DNA of 40,718 nucleotides. Source: an uncultured Acidobacteriia bacterium (GTDB lineage: Bacteria; Acidobacteriota; Terriglobia; Bryobacterales; Bryobacteraceae). The position numbers were made by a program, and so were the translations under genes. Under the pieces are notes generated by a model that searched no databases, was not told the DNA's origin, and saw nothing but the letters and a program-made list of their open reading frames with translations. The stretch is from contig CAIVPR010000055.1 of NCBI GenBank assembly GCA_903907865.1, positions 1 to 40,718 on the forward strand. The letters are read 5' to 3'. This document shows positions 33,001 through 40,188 of the stretch, in pieces (position 1 is the first letter of the stretch; each line of letters begins with the position of its first letter).

Positions 33001-33595
33001 GCGAGGCCGCGTTGCGGATGTTCGGAACCACCAGGTTGCGTGTTCCGTTCTTGCCCGCCACGTCGATGGCAAGTCCGAAGTTGATGGCGGACTTGGTGAC
33101 CCGCACCGGCTCGCCCTGGGCATTCCAAGTGAAGGAATTGTTGAGGACCGGGTTGGCCTCCACCGCCTTGACGATCGCCCAGCCGATGAGGTGGGTGTAG
33201 GACACCTTGGACCGGCCCAGAAGGGCCCGGTGGTGGTTGATCAGCCGCCGGTTCTCGTCGATGACCTTGACCGAGACGACCCGCTGCGACGACGCGAGCG
33301 GAATGGCGAGGCTGGCGGCCATGTTTTCGGCGATCTTGCCGGCGACCCCGCGCAGAGGGGTGAACTCGTCAGCGCCGGAGACGGTTTCGGTGACAACGGG
33401 CTTGGCCGGTGCCGCTGCGAAGTTCTGGTGGCCGTTGCCGTTGAAGGCGGGACCGGTTGACGGCGCGCCGTTCTGATCGAAGATGGACTTCCAGACAGGG
33501 TCTACCGAGGTCCGGTCGCGCCGGTAGTCCTGGAGAATCTCTTCCTCAAGCCAGGAATTGACGCCAAACGATTGCTGCGGGGAGGTGGATGACAT
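30032..33595 (-). CDS. kgd: KGD-type 2-oxoglutarate decarboxylase/dehydrogenase with E2 succinyltransferase domain
   Basis: This 1187-aa protein starts at ATG 33595. Residues 1-43 are the E1o N-terminal helix (SFGVNSWLEEEILQDYRRD). The dihydrolipoamide succinyltransferase catalytic domain (about 80-330) follows, with DHRIIQG (His291) as the catalytic motif. The E1 domain covers the rest, with the ThDP motif GDAAFAGQG and the matching INNQ. There is no lipoyl domain, as in mycobacterial KGD. The enzyme works in the TCA cycle, passing succinyl groups to CoA through a lipoyl partner elsewhere. The SD (AAAGGAGG, 33623-33616) can pair with a CCCTCC (33603-33598) just before the ATG. The gene sits between the RDD protein and the M48 peptidase genes. 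Confidence 0.95.
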   Translation of the reverse strand: MSSTSPQQSFGVNSWLEEEILQDYRRDRTSVDPVWKSIFDQNGAPSTGPAFNGNGHQNFAAAPAKPVVTETVSGADEFTPLRGVAGKIAENMAASLAIPLASSQRVVSVKVIDENRRLINHHRALLGRSKVSYTHLIGWAIVKAVEANPVLNNSFTWNAQGEPVRVTKSAINFGLAIDVAGKNGTRNLVVPNIRNAASLGFGGYMAKFDDLVVRGRAGKLMPDDFAGTTISLTNPGTVGTMSSSPRLMNGQGAIVAVGAMDYPAEYRGVASEKLIALGISKVMAITCTYDHRIIQGAESGMFLGKLQALLDGDSNFYDEIFEALKVPYAPVKWADDAASIQIDEPSADVVKEAAVIQLLNNYRVRGHLMAGLDPLGADPDYNAELDPLTYGLSIWDLDRYFFAGTLQHAFEGKRQVRLRDMIELLRSTYCGKIGAEYMYIQKPEEKFWLQQQMETETGIWPGSAPEKLRILEDLLRGEEFERFLDRRFIGQKRFSLEGAETAIALLSDLGARAAADGVEEIVIGMAHRGRLNVLANIIGKPLGQIFSEFEGNIDPSSTQGSGDVKYHLGASGVMETPNGEITFSLASNPSHLEAVNPVVEGIVRAKQEEISDTKRLRVIPLLIHGDAAFAGQGVVAETLNLSQLDGYCTGGTIHLVINNQIGFTTLPGDSRSTLYATDVARMVQAPIFHVNGDDPEASVRVMRLAFDYRQKFQRDVVVDMICYRRHGHNETDDPAYTQPIMYRKIEKLASVAVQYGDRLVAGKVLAKDGPTALRAKVSDHLNAAFDANKAAGKWVLQPPLTHQRPNSTTGISRELLEQTVLGATRFPDTFHLHPKLEGFIRKRREALATNGVVDWAFAEAVSFGSLALEGIPVRLSGQDCGRGTFSQRHLSFYDFETGDRHIPLQHLSADQAPFVVLDSSLSEFGVLGFEYGYSVADPNTLVLWEAQFGDFSNGAQIIIDQFITTGEQKWGQTSGLVMLLPHGYEGQGPEHSSARIERFLTLCAEDNMRVANCTTPAQYFHILRRQAVLPLKPLVIFTPKSLLRSAKAVSTFADLTEGAFQEVIPDNLDPKGVRKLVFSSGKVYYDLLAARESRGIQDVALIRMEELYPFPAAKIEAILSQYAPGTPIAWCQEEPRNMGPWRWIFGRFLDINHRMTYAGRAHNASPAAGSPKRHAEEHKRLVDEALS

Positions 33596-33623
33596 ACGGA
33601 GGGTACTGCTCGTTTCCTCCTTT
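33596..33623 (-). promoter_or_regulatory. Possible SD-sequestering hairpin in the kgd leader
   Basis: On the minus strand, GGAGG (in AAAGGAGG, 33623-33616) is complementary to CCTCC (in CCCTCC, 33603-33598), which lies two bases before the ATG. The SD is 20 bases from the ATG unless the hairpin folds, which would bury it. The pairing is short (5 bp) and its effect is not established. Confidence 0.3.
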
Positions 33624-33660
33624 TATGATACCGGTAGGTCGCGCTTATACGAGGTTTCGG

Positions 33661-34665
33661 CTATGTCCTGCCAGCACGCAAATAGCTCGACCCGCCTTCG
33701 CGCGCGGTCGGGAACGACTTCGAAATGTGGTCGTGCCAAGTGAGGTTCTCCTCGTCGGCGAGCGCCCAAATCATCCCGAGTCCGGCAGCCCCGATGCTGA
33801 CCAGCGAAGTCATGAAGCGAACCAGCCGGGTCCGGGCGTCCACCGGATGGCCCTCGAAGGTGACCAGTTGCAACTGGACCATGTCCATTCCGACGGTGTC
33901 GTGGCGCATGATCAGGCAGACCACCCCGTAGAAGACGGCGAAGGCGGCCAGATTGGCCCCGAGCACGAACGGGACCAGCTTGCCCTCTCCAAATGACGCT
34001 CCGCACAACGAGGCCGTGCCCATGAAGACCCCGAAGGCGATCAGAATCGCAGCGGCATCGACCGCGCCCGCTAGGCACCGGTGGATCGGCTTAGCGACCG
34101 TCTGCGGGCACGAAACCTGTCCGACTACTCCGGTCTTCAGCGTCGGAGGCTCCGGCGGGGCTGCGACGAAGTCGAAATTCGCTTGCAGTTCGCGGGTCTG
34201 GTCCTTTCTTTGCGCTCTCGGTGCCGGTTTCTGCGGACGGTACTCTTCGCTCGCGCGCATTTCCGCCATGGAGCGGGAACGGGGGGCGGCCACGGCGGGC
34301 TGGTCGACGGGCGCAGCAGTTTCCGGGGGCGGGGGAGTGGCCGTCCCCTGCGAAACCAATTGCCGTTGGTGCCGGTCAAACGGGATTACACGCCCCGGAG
34401 CGCGCGGAGCGGCAGCCTTCGCCTCGGCGGCGGACTGCAGCGGAGGGAAGAAGCTGTCGGTACTTTGCTTGGACTGGGTTGCCACGGCCACCTTTGGGTC
34501 CACCGTGGAGTCCAAGGTGGCGTCCGGATCGAACAGGGGGGCCAACGCGAGGGCTCCGTTGTATCCGGTCGGGGCTGCAACCGCCCGACCGGCGACGCGG
34601 CGTCCGCAACGCAGACACCGGTGGTCGTCCTCACCATTGCCGAAACCACAAAACTTGCACTGCAT
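33661..34665 (-). CDS. RDD family membrane protein with N-terminal zinc ribbon
   Basis: This 334-aa protein starts at ATG 34665. A zinc ribbon is present at the N-terminus (MQCKFCGFGNGEDDHRCLRCG; Cys3, Cys6, Cys17 and Cys20). A long low-complexity Pro/Ala/Gln linker follows to about residue 170. The RDD domain (about 190-310) has three hydrophobic helices: CLAGAVDAAAILIAFGVFMG, then VPFVLGANLAAFAVFYGVVCL, then SLVSIGAAGLGMIWALA. RDD domains are small membrane domains of unclear function, some linked to transport or regulation. The zinc ribbon suggests a soluble interaction module. It precedes kgd, with 65 bp between them. Confidence 0.85.
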   Translation of the reverse strand: MQCKFCGFGNGEDDHRCLRCGRRVAGRAVAAPTGYNGALALAPLFDPDATLDSTVDPKVAVATQSKQSTDSFFPPLQSAAEAKAAAPRAPGRVIPFDRHQRQLVSQGTATPPPPETAAPVDQPAVAAPRSRSMAEMRASEEYRPQKPAPRAQRKDQTRELQANFDFVAAPPEPPTLKTGVVGQVSCPQTVAKPIHRCLAGAVDAAAILIAFGVFMGTASLCGASFGEGKLVPFVLGANLAAFAVFYGVVCLIMRHDTVGMDMVQLQLVTFEGHPVDARTRLVRFMTSLVSIGAAGLGMIWALADEENLTWHDHISKSFPTAREGGSSYLRAGRT

Positions 34666-34765
34666 CTAAGACTCTTTCACGCTCTCTGGCTCCCCGGTCG
34701 GGGCCTGGGGCGAGGTCCCAAAATTGTTCAGAAAACTCCCCCTAACTCTGAGTAACATAAATAGA

Positions 34766-37204
34766 GTGTCTTGTCACGCGAATTTTCTCACCTCGAAGTG
34801 CCTGGGAGCCCTGTTTTTGTTGGTCGGCACGCAAATACTGCGACCTGATTTATGCAGGGCATCCGAGCCCCTTCCCCAGGCACCGAGTACTACCCAAGGC
34901 ACCCCCCAGCCGGCTCCGTCCGGCAACGCGGCCAGCGCAAACCTGAATCCCCGAAACTTCGTGCTGGACCCGGCAACGGTCGAGCGGCCCGACTTCGCGG
35001 TCCGAGTGCCCAGGCCCGAAGCGCCGGTCAAGGGCGAGTACACCATCACCGCCGACAGCCAGGAATCCGACAACGGCGTTTACCGCTTGCGGGGCCATGT
35101 CCTGGTGGAACTGCACAACTCGACCTTCAAGGCGGACGAGGTCGACTATGACGAGACCACCGGCGACTTTAAGGCCCGAGGCCACGTCTACTACCGGAAC
35201 TACGAACAGAACGAGGTCATCTACGCCGACCGGGCCGAGTACAACACGGACACCGAGCACGGCACGTTCCACCACGTCAAGGGCTACGCCAAGACCAAGG
35301 TGGTCGCACGTCCCGGGCTGCTGACCACCAAGCAGCCATTTTACTTCGAGGGCGAGACCGCCGACAAGCTGGAGGACCGCTACATCCTCCATGACGGGTT
35401 CATCACCGACTGCACGATGCCCGACCCGTGGTGGACCATCCACAGCCGCACCTTCGACATCATCCCCAACGACCGGGCCGTGACCCGCAACGGGATCTAC
35501 CGGCTCCACAATGTGCCGCTGTTCTTCTTCCCGTACTTCCACAAGTCGCTCAAGAAGGAGCCGCGGAAGAGCGGGTTCCTCGCGCCCAACATCGCGCACA
35601 GCAATACGCGGGGCTTCATGATCGCAGGCGGCTACTACTGGGCCATCAGCCGCAGCCTGGATTTGACGTACGTCATCCAGGACTTCAGCGCGAGGGGATT
35701 TGCCCACCACATCGACTTCAGGGGCAAGCCGACGCAGAAAAGCGACTTCAACCTGATCTTTTACGGGGCGCAGGACAAGGGCATCATGCAGGGCAGCACG
35801 CTGGTGAAGGCTCCGGGCTTCAGCATCACGGGCAAGGGGCGCACCGAATTCGGCAACGGCTGGGTGGCGCGCGGGAGCGTCAACTACATCAGCTCGCTGG
35901 CCTTCCGGCAGCAGTTCACGGAGTCGTTCAGCGAGGCGATCTTCTCCGAGACGCATTCCGCGGGGTCGGTTAGCAAGAACTTCGGCTACAACGCCTTTTC
36001 CGTGTCCGCGTCGCGGAGTGAGAACTTCGAGGACGCGACCCCCGGAAACACGATTGTCATCCGCAAGCTGCCCGAATTCGACTTCGAAGGGCGCGACCGC
36101 AAGCTGTTCGCCAACCTTCCGGTCTGGTTCTCGTTCGGCTCCAGCCTTGGCCTGTACCACCGAGTCCAGCCCCGGCCCGAGGGTCAACCGCTTACCAACT
36201 TCTACGAGACCAGCCAGTTTAGTTCCCGCGCCAGCATGGATCCGACCATCACGACGGCGTTCCATTGGCGGGGTTTCAGCCTGGTCCCCAGCTTCACGTT
36301 GCACGAGGCGGCCTATAGCCAAAGTTTCCAGAACGGCGCGGTCCACAACACGGTACTGACCCGCCAGGCACCCGAGGTGGCGTTCGACTTCATCATGCCG
36401 ACCATGGAGCGGGTCTTCAACCGCAAGACCTTCCTGGGCGACAAGATCAAGCACGCCATCGAGCCACGCCTGCAATACAAACACGTTTCGGGCGTCACCC
36501 GCTTCGCGGACACCCTCCGATTCGATCCCGTCGACCTGCTTTCCAACACCAGCGAGCTCCAAGTTGGGGTCACGAACCGGATCTATGCGAAGCGCGGCGA
36601 TACGGTGCAGGAGGTGGTGACCTGGGAGTTGTTCCAGAAACGCTACTTCGACCCGCTGTTTGGCGGCGCGGTCACACCGGGGCAGCGCAACGTGGTGCTT
36701 TCGGCGATCGACCTGACCGGGTTTAGCTTCCTGGACGGGGCGCGCAACTATTCGCCCGTGGTGTCCATCCTGCGGGGCAGCCCCCGGCCGGGCTTCGGGC
36801 TGACCTGGGAGACCGATTATGACCCCCTGCTGAAGCGTTTCGTGAACAGCACGTTTTCCGCGGACATGCGGATCAACCGGTACTTCTTCTCCGCCGGCAG
36901 CGACCAGGTGAGGCCCAGTCCGATCATTTCGCCGCCCGCGAACCAGTTCCGGTCGACCTTCGGGTACGGCGACCCGAACCGGAAGGGGATCAACGCGGCG
37001 TTCTCGATGGTTTATGACTACCGGCTGGCGCGGCTGAACTATGGCGTGGCGCAGGCAACTTACAACACGGATTGCTGCGGGTTGAGTTTTCAGGTGCGGC
37101 GGTTGAGTTTCGGCACCCGGAACGAGAACCAGTATTTGGTCTCGTTCTCTGTGGCGAATTTGGGGACCGTGGGCACGCTTAAGAAGCAGGAGCGGTTGTT
37201 CTAG
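34766..37204 (+). CDS. lptD: LptD, outer-membrane LPS-assembly protein
   Basis: The start is uncertain: GTG 34766 (812 aa) begins a likely signal peptide (SCHANFLTSKCLGALFLLVG), while TTG 34724 is in frame. The N-terminal OstA-like jellyroll domain contains the typical YRLRGHVLVELHNSTFKADEVDYDETTG and GHVYYRNYEQNEVIYADRAEY. The rest is the LptD beta-barrel, with a Cys in TDCTMPDPWW and a CC pair in TDCCGLSFQVRR near the end, which probably form the inter-domain disulfides. The barrel ends before ERLF. The protein inserts LPS into the outer membrane. No lptE or surA homologue is adjacent; the divergent neighbour is the RDD gene. Confidence 0.93.
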   Translation: MSCHANFLTSKCLGALFLLVGTQILRPDLCRASEPLPQAPSTTQGTPQPAPSGNAASANLNPRNFVLDPATVERPDFAVRVPRPEAPVKGEYTITADSQESDNGVYRLRGHVLVELHNSTFKADEVDYDETTGDFKARGHVYYRNYEQNEVIYADRAEYNTDTEHGTFHHVKGYAKTKVVARPGLLTTKQPFYFEGETADKLEDRYILHDGFITDCTMPDPWWTIHSRTFDIIPNDRAVTRNGIYRLHNVPLFFFPYFHKSLKKEPRKSGFLAPNIAHSNTRGFMIAGGYYWAISRSLDLTYVIQDFSARGFAHHIDFRGKPTQKSDFNLIFYGAQDKGIMQGSTLVKAPGFSITGKGRTEFGNGWVARGSVNYISSLAFRQQFTESFSEAIFSETHSAGSVSKNFGYNAFSVSASRSENFEDATPGNTIVIRKLPEFDFEGRDRKLFANLPVWFSFGSSLGLYHRVQPRPEGQPLTNFYETSQFSSRASMDPTITTAFHWRGFSLVPSFTLHEAAYSQSFQNGAVHNTVLTRQAPEVAFDFIMPTMERVFNRKTFLGDKIKHAIEPRLQYKHVSGVTRFADTLRFDPVDLLSNTSELQVGVTNRIYAKRGDTVQEVVTWELFQKRYFDPLFGGAVTPGQRNVVLSAIDLTGFSFLDGARNYSPVVSILRGSPRPGFGLTWETDYDPLLKRFVNSTFSADMRINRYFFSAGSDQVRPSPIISPPANQFRSTFGYGDPNRKGINAAFSMVYDYRLARLNYGVAQATYNTDCCGLSFQVRRLSFGTRNENQYLVSFSVANLGTVGTLKKQERLF

Positions 37205-37323
37205 GGACTTTGGGTGTTTGGGCGTGCCGGTGGATTGGGTGCGCGGACACACTGCTGCTGTTCGGGGAGTCGGGTGGGCTGCCGGGGCCGGATTTTGTAG
37301 GTGGTTTGGCATGTTTGGTTGGG

Positions 37324-38205
37324 TTAGTGGTGCCGATCGTTGGGATTTTGGGCGGTCGGGACGTGCTTGGGGTGGGCTTTTTGCCATTTGAGGTGGCGGC
37401 GCTCGCGGCGGTTCAGGGGTTGGCGGGGGTGGTGCTCGGGTTTGTTTGGTTGATTTTGTTGTTGGGTTGGAGTGGGGGTGGAGGGGCTGGCGCTATCGGA
37501 TGTACGGTCACGGCTGCCTGGAAAGGCCGCCGCAGCCAAGAATGGCTGCCCCACAACGGGTGTATCGGGTTGGGTGGAGGGATCGGGTTCGTTTGGTTGG
37601 ATTTGTGGTTGGGTTGTTGGTGAAGTGCCGGGGGCGGTTTCGGGCTCGGGGTCTGGGAGGTCGTAGGGGCTCGGGTTCGTTTGGCGCTCTTTGCGGTAGG
37701 CGTCGAGGGCGCGGGCGGCGCGTTCGTAGGCGCGGGTGTGGCGGGCCTCGTAGCGGTGGAGGAGTTCGAGGGCGTGGCTTTCGGCGGGATTGGTGATGAA
37801 GCCCTTGAAGGCGACGGAGAAGGTATCGTGCGGGTTGAGGGGGTCCGGGGTCGGGGGAGTGATGCCGGCCTGTTTGAGGACGACCAGGGACATGCCGGCG
37901 GTTTCCATTGCGAGGGCGCGGTTGCGGCGCCACATGCAGATGAGCATGGTCTCGACGAGGTTGCACTCGTGCTCGTCGGTGGGGTGGAATGCGTGGATGA
38001 GGTTGGCCGAGAGTTGCATGAAACCGCGCTCGTCCTCTCCCTTCATGACGGTGAGCTTGGCGAGGCAGCCATGGCGGAGGGCGTTCATGGCGGAGATCTC
38101 CTTGCCTTCCGGGGTCTTGGGGCCGCGGGATTTGGCACCGTTGGCGCGGGAGGCGGCGATCTGGGCTTGGGTGCGGGGTTTCGGGTTTTGGGTCGTGTTT
38201 TCCAT
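37324..38205 (-). CDS. NALRHG-type protein of unknown function, carrying an internal repeat
   Basis: I place the start at ATG 38205 (293 aa). The N-terminal part contains IAASRANGAKSRGPKTPEGK and ISAMNALRHGCLAK, a signature I recall from a large, often multicopy family in Solibacteres. A helical middle follows (LALAMETAGMSL, TRAYERAARALDAYRK). The C-terminal third is a low-complexity Pro/Asn/Gln/Thr-rich tail. Inside it, PVVGQPFLAAAAFPGS is encoded by a palindromic repeat (37532-37549), so part of the tail is inserted DNA that stays in frame. No catalytic motif is visible. The function is unknown; a link to mobile repeats is suggested by the repeat and family abundance only. Confidence 0.6.
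   Translation of the reverse strand: MENTTQNPKPRTQAQIAASRANGAKSRGPKTPEGKEISAMNALRHGCLAKLTVMKGEDERGFMQLSANLIHAFHPTDEHECNLVETMLICMWRRNRALAMETAGMSLVVLKQAGITPPTPDPLNPHDTFSVAFKGFITNPAESHALELLHRYEARHTRAYERAARALDAYRKERQTNPSPYDLPDPEPETAPGTSPTTQPQIQPNEPDPSTQPDTPVVGQPFLAAAAFPGSRDRTSDSASPSTPTPTQQQNQPNKPEHHPRQPLNRRERRHLKWQKAHPKHVPTAQNPNDRHH
37532..37549. repeat. Hairpin repeat inside the NALRHG-type gene
   Basis: GCAGCCA-AGAA-TGGCTGC is a perfect 7-bp stem with a 4-base loop. On the coding strand it encodes the GQPFLAAA segment. I recall GQPxLAAA-type peptides, encoded by repeats, at the ends of unrelated proteins in Bryobacterales and related genomes. Confidence 0.7.
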
Positions 38206-38379
38206 CGCGGTGCGATTGTAGCGATGGAGGGGGTAAAAAACGAACTTCGTGGGGTTCGGGAAGGCGGGTGCGGAGCGGCGGTTAGGCGTTTGGATTGTTG
38301 GAGTTAGGAGGTGGACGGGATTTATTTTTTGGGTTGGTGACAAGGGGTCCGGGTCGGGGGGATTTTGGTCTGCCTGCTA

Positions 38380-38385
38380 TATAAT
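38380..38385 (+). promoter_or_regulatory. TATAAT box seven bases before the DUF2188 start
   Basis: A consensus TATAAT (38380-38385) sits six bases before ATG 38392. Transcription would be expected to begin at about the ATG, which gives a leaderless mRNA. The -35 region is weak (nothing close to TTGACA at the usual spacing). Confidence 0.45.
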
Positions 38386-38391
38386 CGGGAT

Positions 38392-38691
38392 ATGACACTG
38401 AGTCAGACTTGGCATGTTTTGAGGACCGATGCTGGCTGGGCCGTCAAGGCTGAAGGCCAAACCAGCCGTGTCCACCCGACCAAGAAGGCAGCAATTGAGG
38501 ATGCCCGGCGGTCGGTACTGAGTCTCCCGGCGGGGCAGATGGTGGTTCACCGGGCGGACGGTACGGTTTCGCAGCGGCTCACGCATGGCCTTCCGCGGGT
38601 GCGGCGGCATCCGATCCGCAGCAATCTGGAGGGCCTGATGCAGAAGGCTGTGGCTAAGGTGGTGTTGGAGCAGTTGGGGAACATGGCGTAA
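38392..38691 (+). CDS. DUF2188-domain protein
   Basis: This 99-aa protein starts at ATG 38392; a start at 38365 is possible but its leader contains the promoter box. The N-terminal half fits DUF2188: WHVLRTDAGWAVKAEGQTSRVHPTKKAAIEDARR and GQMVVHRADGTVSQR. The C-terminus (VRRHPIRSNLEGLMQKAV) is basic and helical. DUF2188 proteins are small and of unknown function. It is followed, 8 bp later, by a frameshifted NCPFD-type gene on the same strand, and the two likely form an operon. An accessory island borders both genes. Confidence 0.72.
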   Translation: MTLSQTWHVLRTDAGWAVKAEGQTSRVHPTKKAAIEDARRSVLSLPAGQMVVHRADGTVSQRLTHGLPRVRRHPIRSNLEGLMQKAVAKVVLEQLGNMA

Positions 38692-38699
38692 GGACTTCG

Positions 38700-39313
38700 G
38701 TGTCGAAACTTCTGGAGAACCACGTCTTTGTCAATTGTCCCTTCGATCCAGCCTACAGAAAGATCCTGGACGGGCTGATTTTCGCGATCCACAGCTTGGG
38801 CTTTGTAGCCCGTTGCGCATTGGAGACTGACAACGCAGGTGAGGTTCGACTGGCCAAGATCGAACGCTTGATTGCGGAATGCAGGTTTGGGCTGCACGAT
38901 CTGTCTGCCGTGGATCTTGATGCTGTGACCGGGCTACCGCGCTTCAACATGCCTTTGGAGCTTGGGCTCTTCCTCGGGTGCCGGCGTTTCGGGGGACGTG
39001 CACAACGGAAAAGGTCTGCTTGATACTGGACACCGACAGGTACCGGTATCGGACATTCATCTCGGACATCTCCGGCCAAGACGTCCATGCCCACGAAGGG
39101 GATGTGAGGAAAGCGATTATGGAGGTACGCAACTGGCTGGCCAGCGCCTCCGGGCAGTCGGGCCTCCCTGGAGGAACATCAGTTGCGGATCGATACGACC
39201 GGTTCCAAGCAGACCTACCGGGGATGTGCGCAGCCATGCAGCTGGTTGATTCCGAACTTGTCTTTGTGGACCTGTGCGGGTTGGTGAGACTCTGGTTGGA
39301 GAACAAACGGTAG
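38700..39313 (+). pseudogene. NCPFD-type nucleosidase/TIR-like protein, frameshifted
   Basis: Starting at GTG 38700 (AAGGA at 38690-38694), frame 1 encodes 107 residues: NHVFVNCPFDPAYRKIL, then RCALETDNAGEVRLAKIE, then ECRFGLHDLS, then LPRFNMPLELGLFLG (Glu87), ending at a TGA at 39021-39023. The family I remember continues with QRxKVCLILDTDRYRYRTFISDI, which is present one frame away, to a stop at 39311-39313. Adding one A to the A-run at 39009-39012 restores CGG AAA AAG GTC and joins the two parts into about 204 aa. The fold looks like a nucleoside deoxyribosyltransferase/TIR-type Rossmann domain with catalytic Glu in PLELG; this is inference. A sequencing error is possible. Confidence 0.6.
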
Positions 39314-39339
39314 ACGCGCCCCGCGTAGGTGTCCGGCGG

Positions 39340-39782
39340 TCGCCGTCGAGGTCGCGGACCTTGGGCGCGGCGACTTCGGAAATACGGAGCCCGTCGGCGT
39401 ACGTGTTGGCCAGGATGGCGCGGTGTCCCAGGTTCCGGGGCGCTTCGAGCAGTGCCTTGACTTCGTCGCGGCTCAGGATCACGGGGAGCTTGTGCTCGTG
39501 CCTTGGCATGGGGATGCGGCAAATCTCGACCTGCTTGTGGAGCGTGTTCGTGTGGAAGAACCGGAGGGCGCAGACGGACTGGATGTAGGAGGACGCGCTG
39601 GCGTGCTGGACGTTGAGGAGATGCAGTTGCCAGTCGCGGATTTCGTCGGGGCCGAGGCGGTCGGGCGGCCGGTTGAAGTGGTTGGCGAACTCGGCGACAC
39701 ACCGGACGTAGGCGGATACGGTGGTCGGGGCGTAGTTGCGGATGCGGAGATCCTCCAGCATCCGTTGGCGGAGGGCTGTCAT
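39340..39782 (-). pseudogene. Truncated tyrosine recombinase (site-specific integrase)
   Basis: The start is ATG 39782, with AAAGGAG eight bases upstream. The N-terminal SAM-like core-binding domain is complete (LEDLRIRNYAPTTVSAYVRCVAEFANHF, then QLHLLNVQHASASSYIQSVCALRFFH, to about residue 80). The catalytic domain begins with LPVILSRDEVKALLEA and the arginine of the active site (GLRISEV, Arg133). Similarity stops at about residue 147 (VRDLDG); the rest of the frame, to 39117, is not family-like and lies antisense to the NCPFD gene. His, the second Arg and Tyr of the catalytic set are missing. It marks the edge of a rearranged island. Confidence 0.78.
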
Positions 39783-40169
39783 GGTTGAAGGCTCCTTTGC
39801 CTGTCAACTATCACAGTGGGCGGTCGGAGGCAAGCCCCCGGGAGTCCGGTGTGTTGGGGGCCGCGCCGGGGGCGCAGCCCCGGCGCGGAACCCGTGGTCC
39901 TTGACTGCCGCCCGGCGGCTTAGTTCAATGGATTTTATCGGACGGAAGAGCACGGTGCCCATCTTCGGCGTGGTTTGTGATTGTTTGGATGAAGGTCGGC
40001 CTACCCGAGTCTAGCCGACGGCGGATCGCAAATCGTTTACCTTATTCAATTTCCGTGCCAAGATGGAAGGTGAGATGTCTAGCCCCCCTCCCTTTAAGTT
40101 TTTATCCAGCCTGCTGGGCACCGCGCCCGCACCAATCAGTAATTGGCCCTTATCAGTCTGTTGGGCACC
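39783..40169. other. 387-bp gene-free stretch with strong hairpin and repeats
   Basis: No gene was found. A 28-codon frame from 39928 (ATG) to a TAG near 40013 has no recognisable content. The stretch holds an 11-bp hairpin (39861-39888) and two 20-bp direct repeats with a complementary third segment (40111-40188). It separates the truncated recombinase, transcribed to the left, from the nucleotide cyclase, transcribed to the right. Confidence 0.55.
39861..39888. repeat. Perfect 11-bp hairpin
   Basis: CCGCGCCGGGG (39861-39871) and CCCCGGCGCGG (39878-39888) pair perfectly across a 6-base loop (GCGCAG). It lies upstream of the truncated recombinase gene on its minus strand and in front of the cyclase on the plus strand. 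It could be a terminator, an element end, or a relic of the island boundary. Confidence 0.65.
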
Positions 40170-40188
40170 GTGCCCGCTGTGCCCAGCA
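40111..40188. repeat. Direct and inverted repeats around the cyclase start
   Basis: CTGCTGGGCACCGCGCCCGC (40111-40130) and CTGTTGGGCACCGTGCCCGC (40158-40177) match at 18 of 20 positions. GTGCCCAGCA (40179-40188) is the exact complement of part of copy 1. GGGCAC-C-GTGCCC inside copy 2 is itself a palindrome. The cyclase start GTG 40170 falls inside copy 2. Confidence 0.6.

Noticed and set aside
34850-37387. Minus-strand open frame of about 845 codons
   Set aside because: Antisense to lptD; the LptD domains and cysteines are on the plus strand.
39006-39023. Programmed -1 frameshift at AAAA in the NCPFD-type gene
   Set aside because: The site lacks a standard X XXY YYZ heptamer and no clear stimulatory structure was seen; deletion or sequencing error is simpler, so it is only mentioned as an option.
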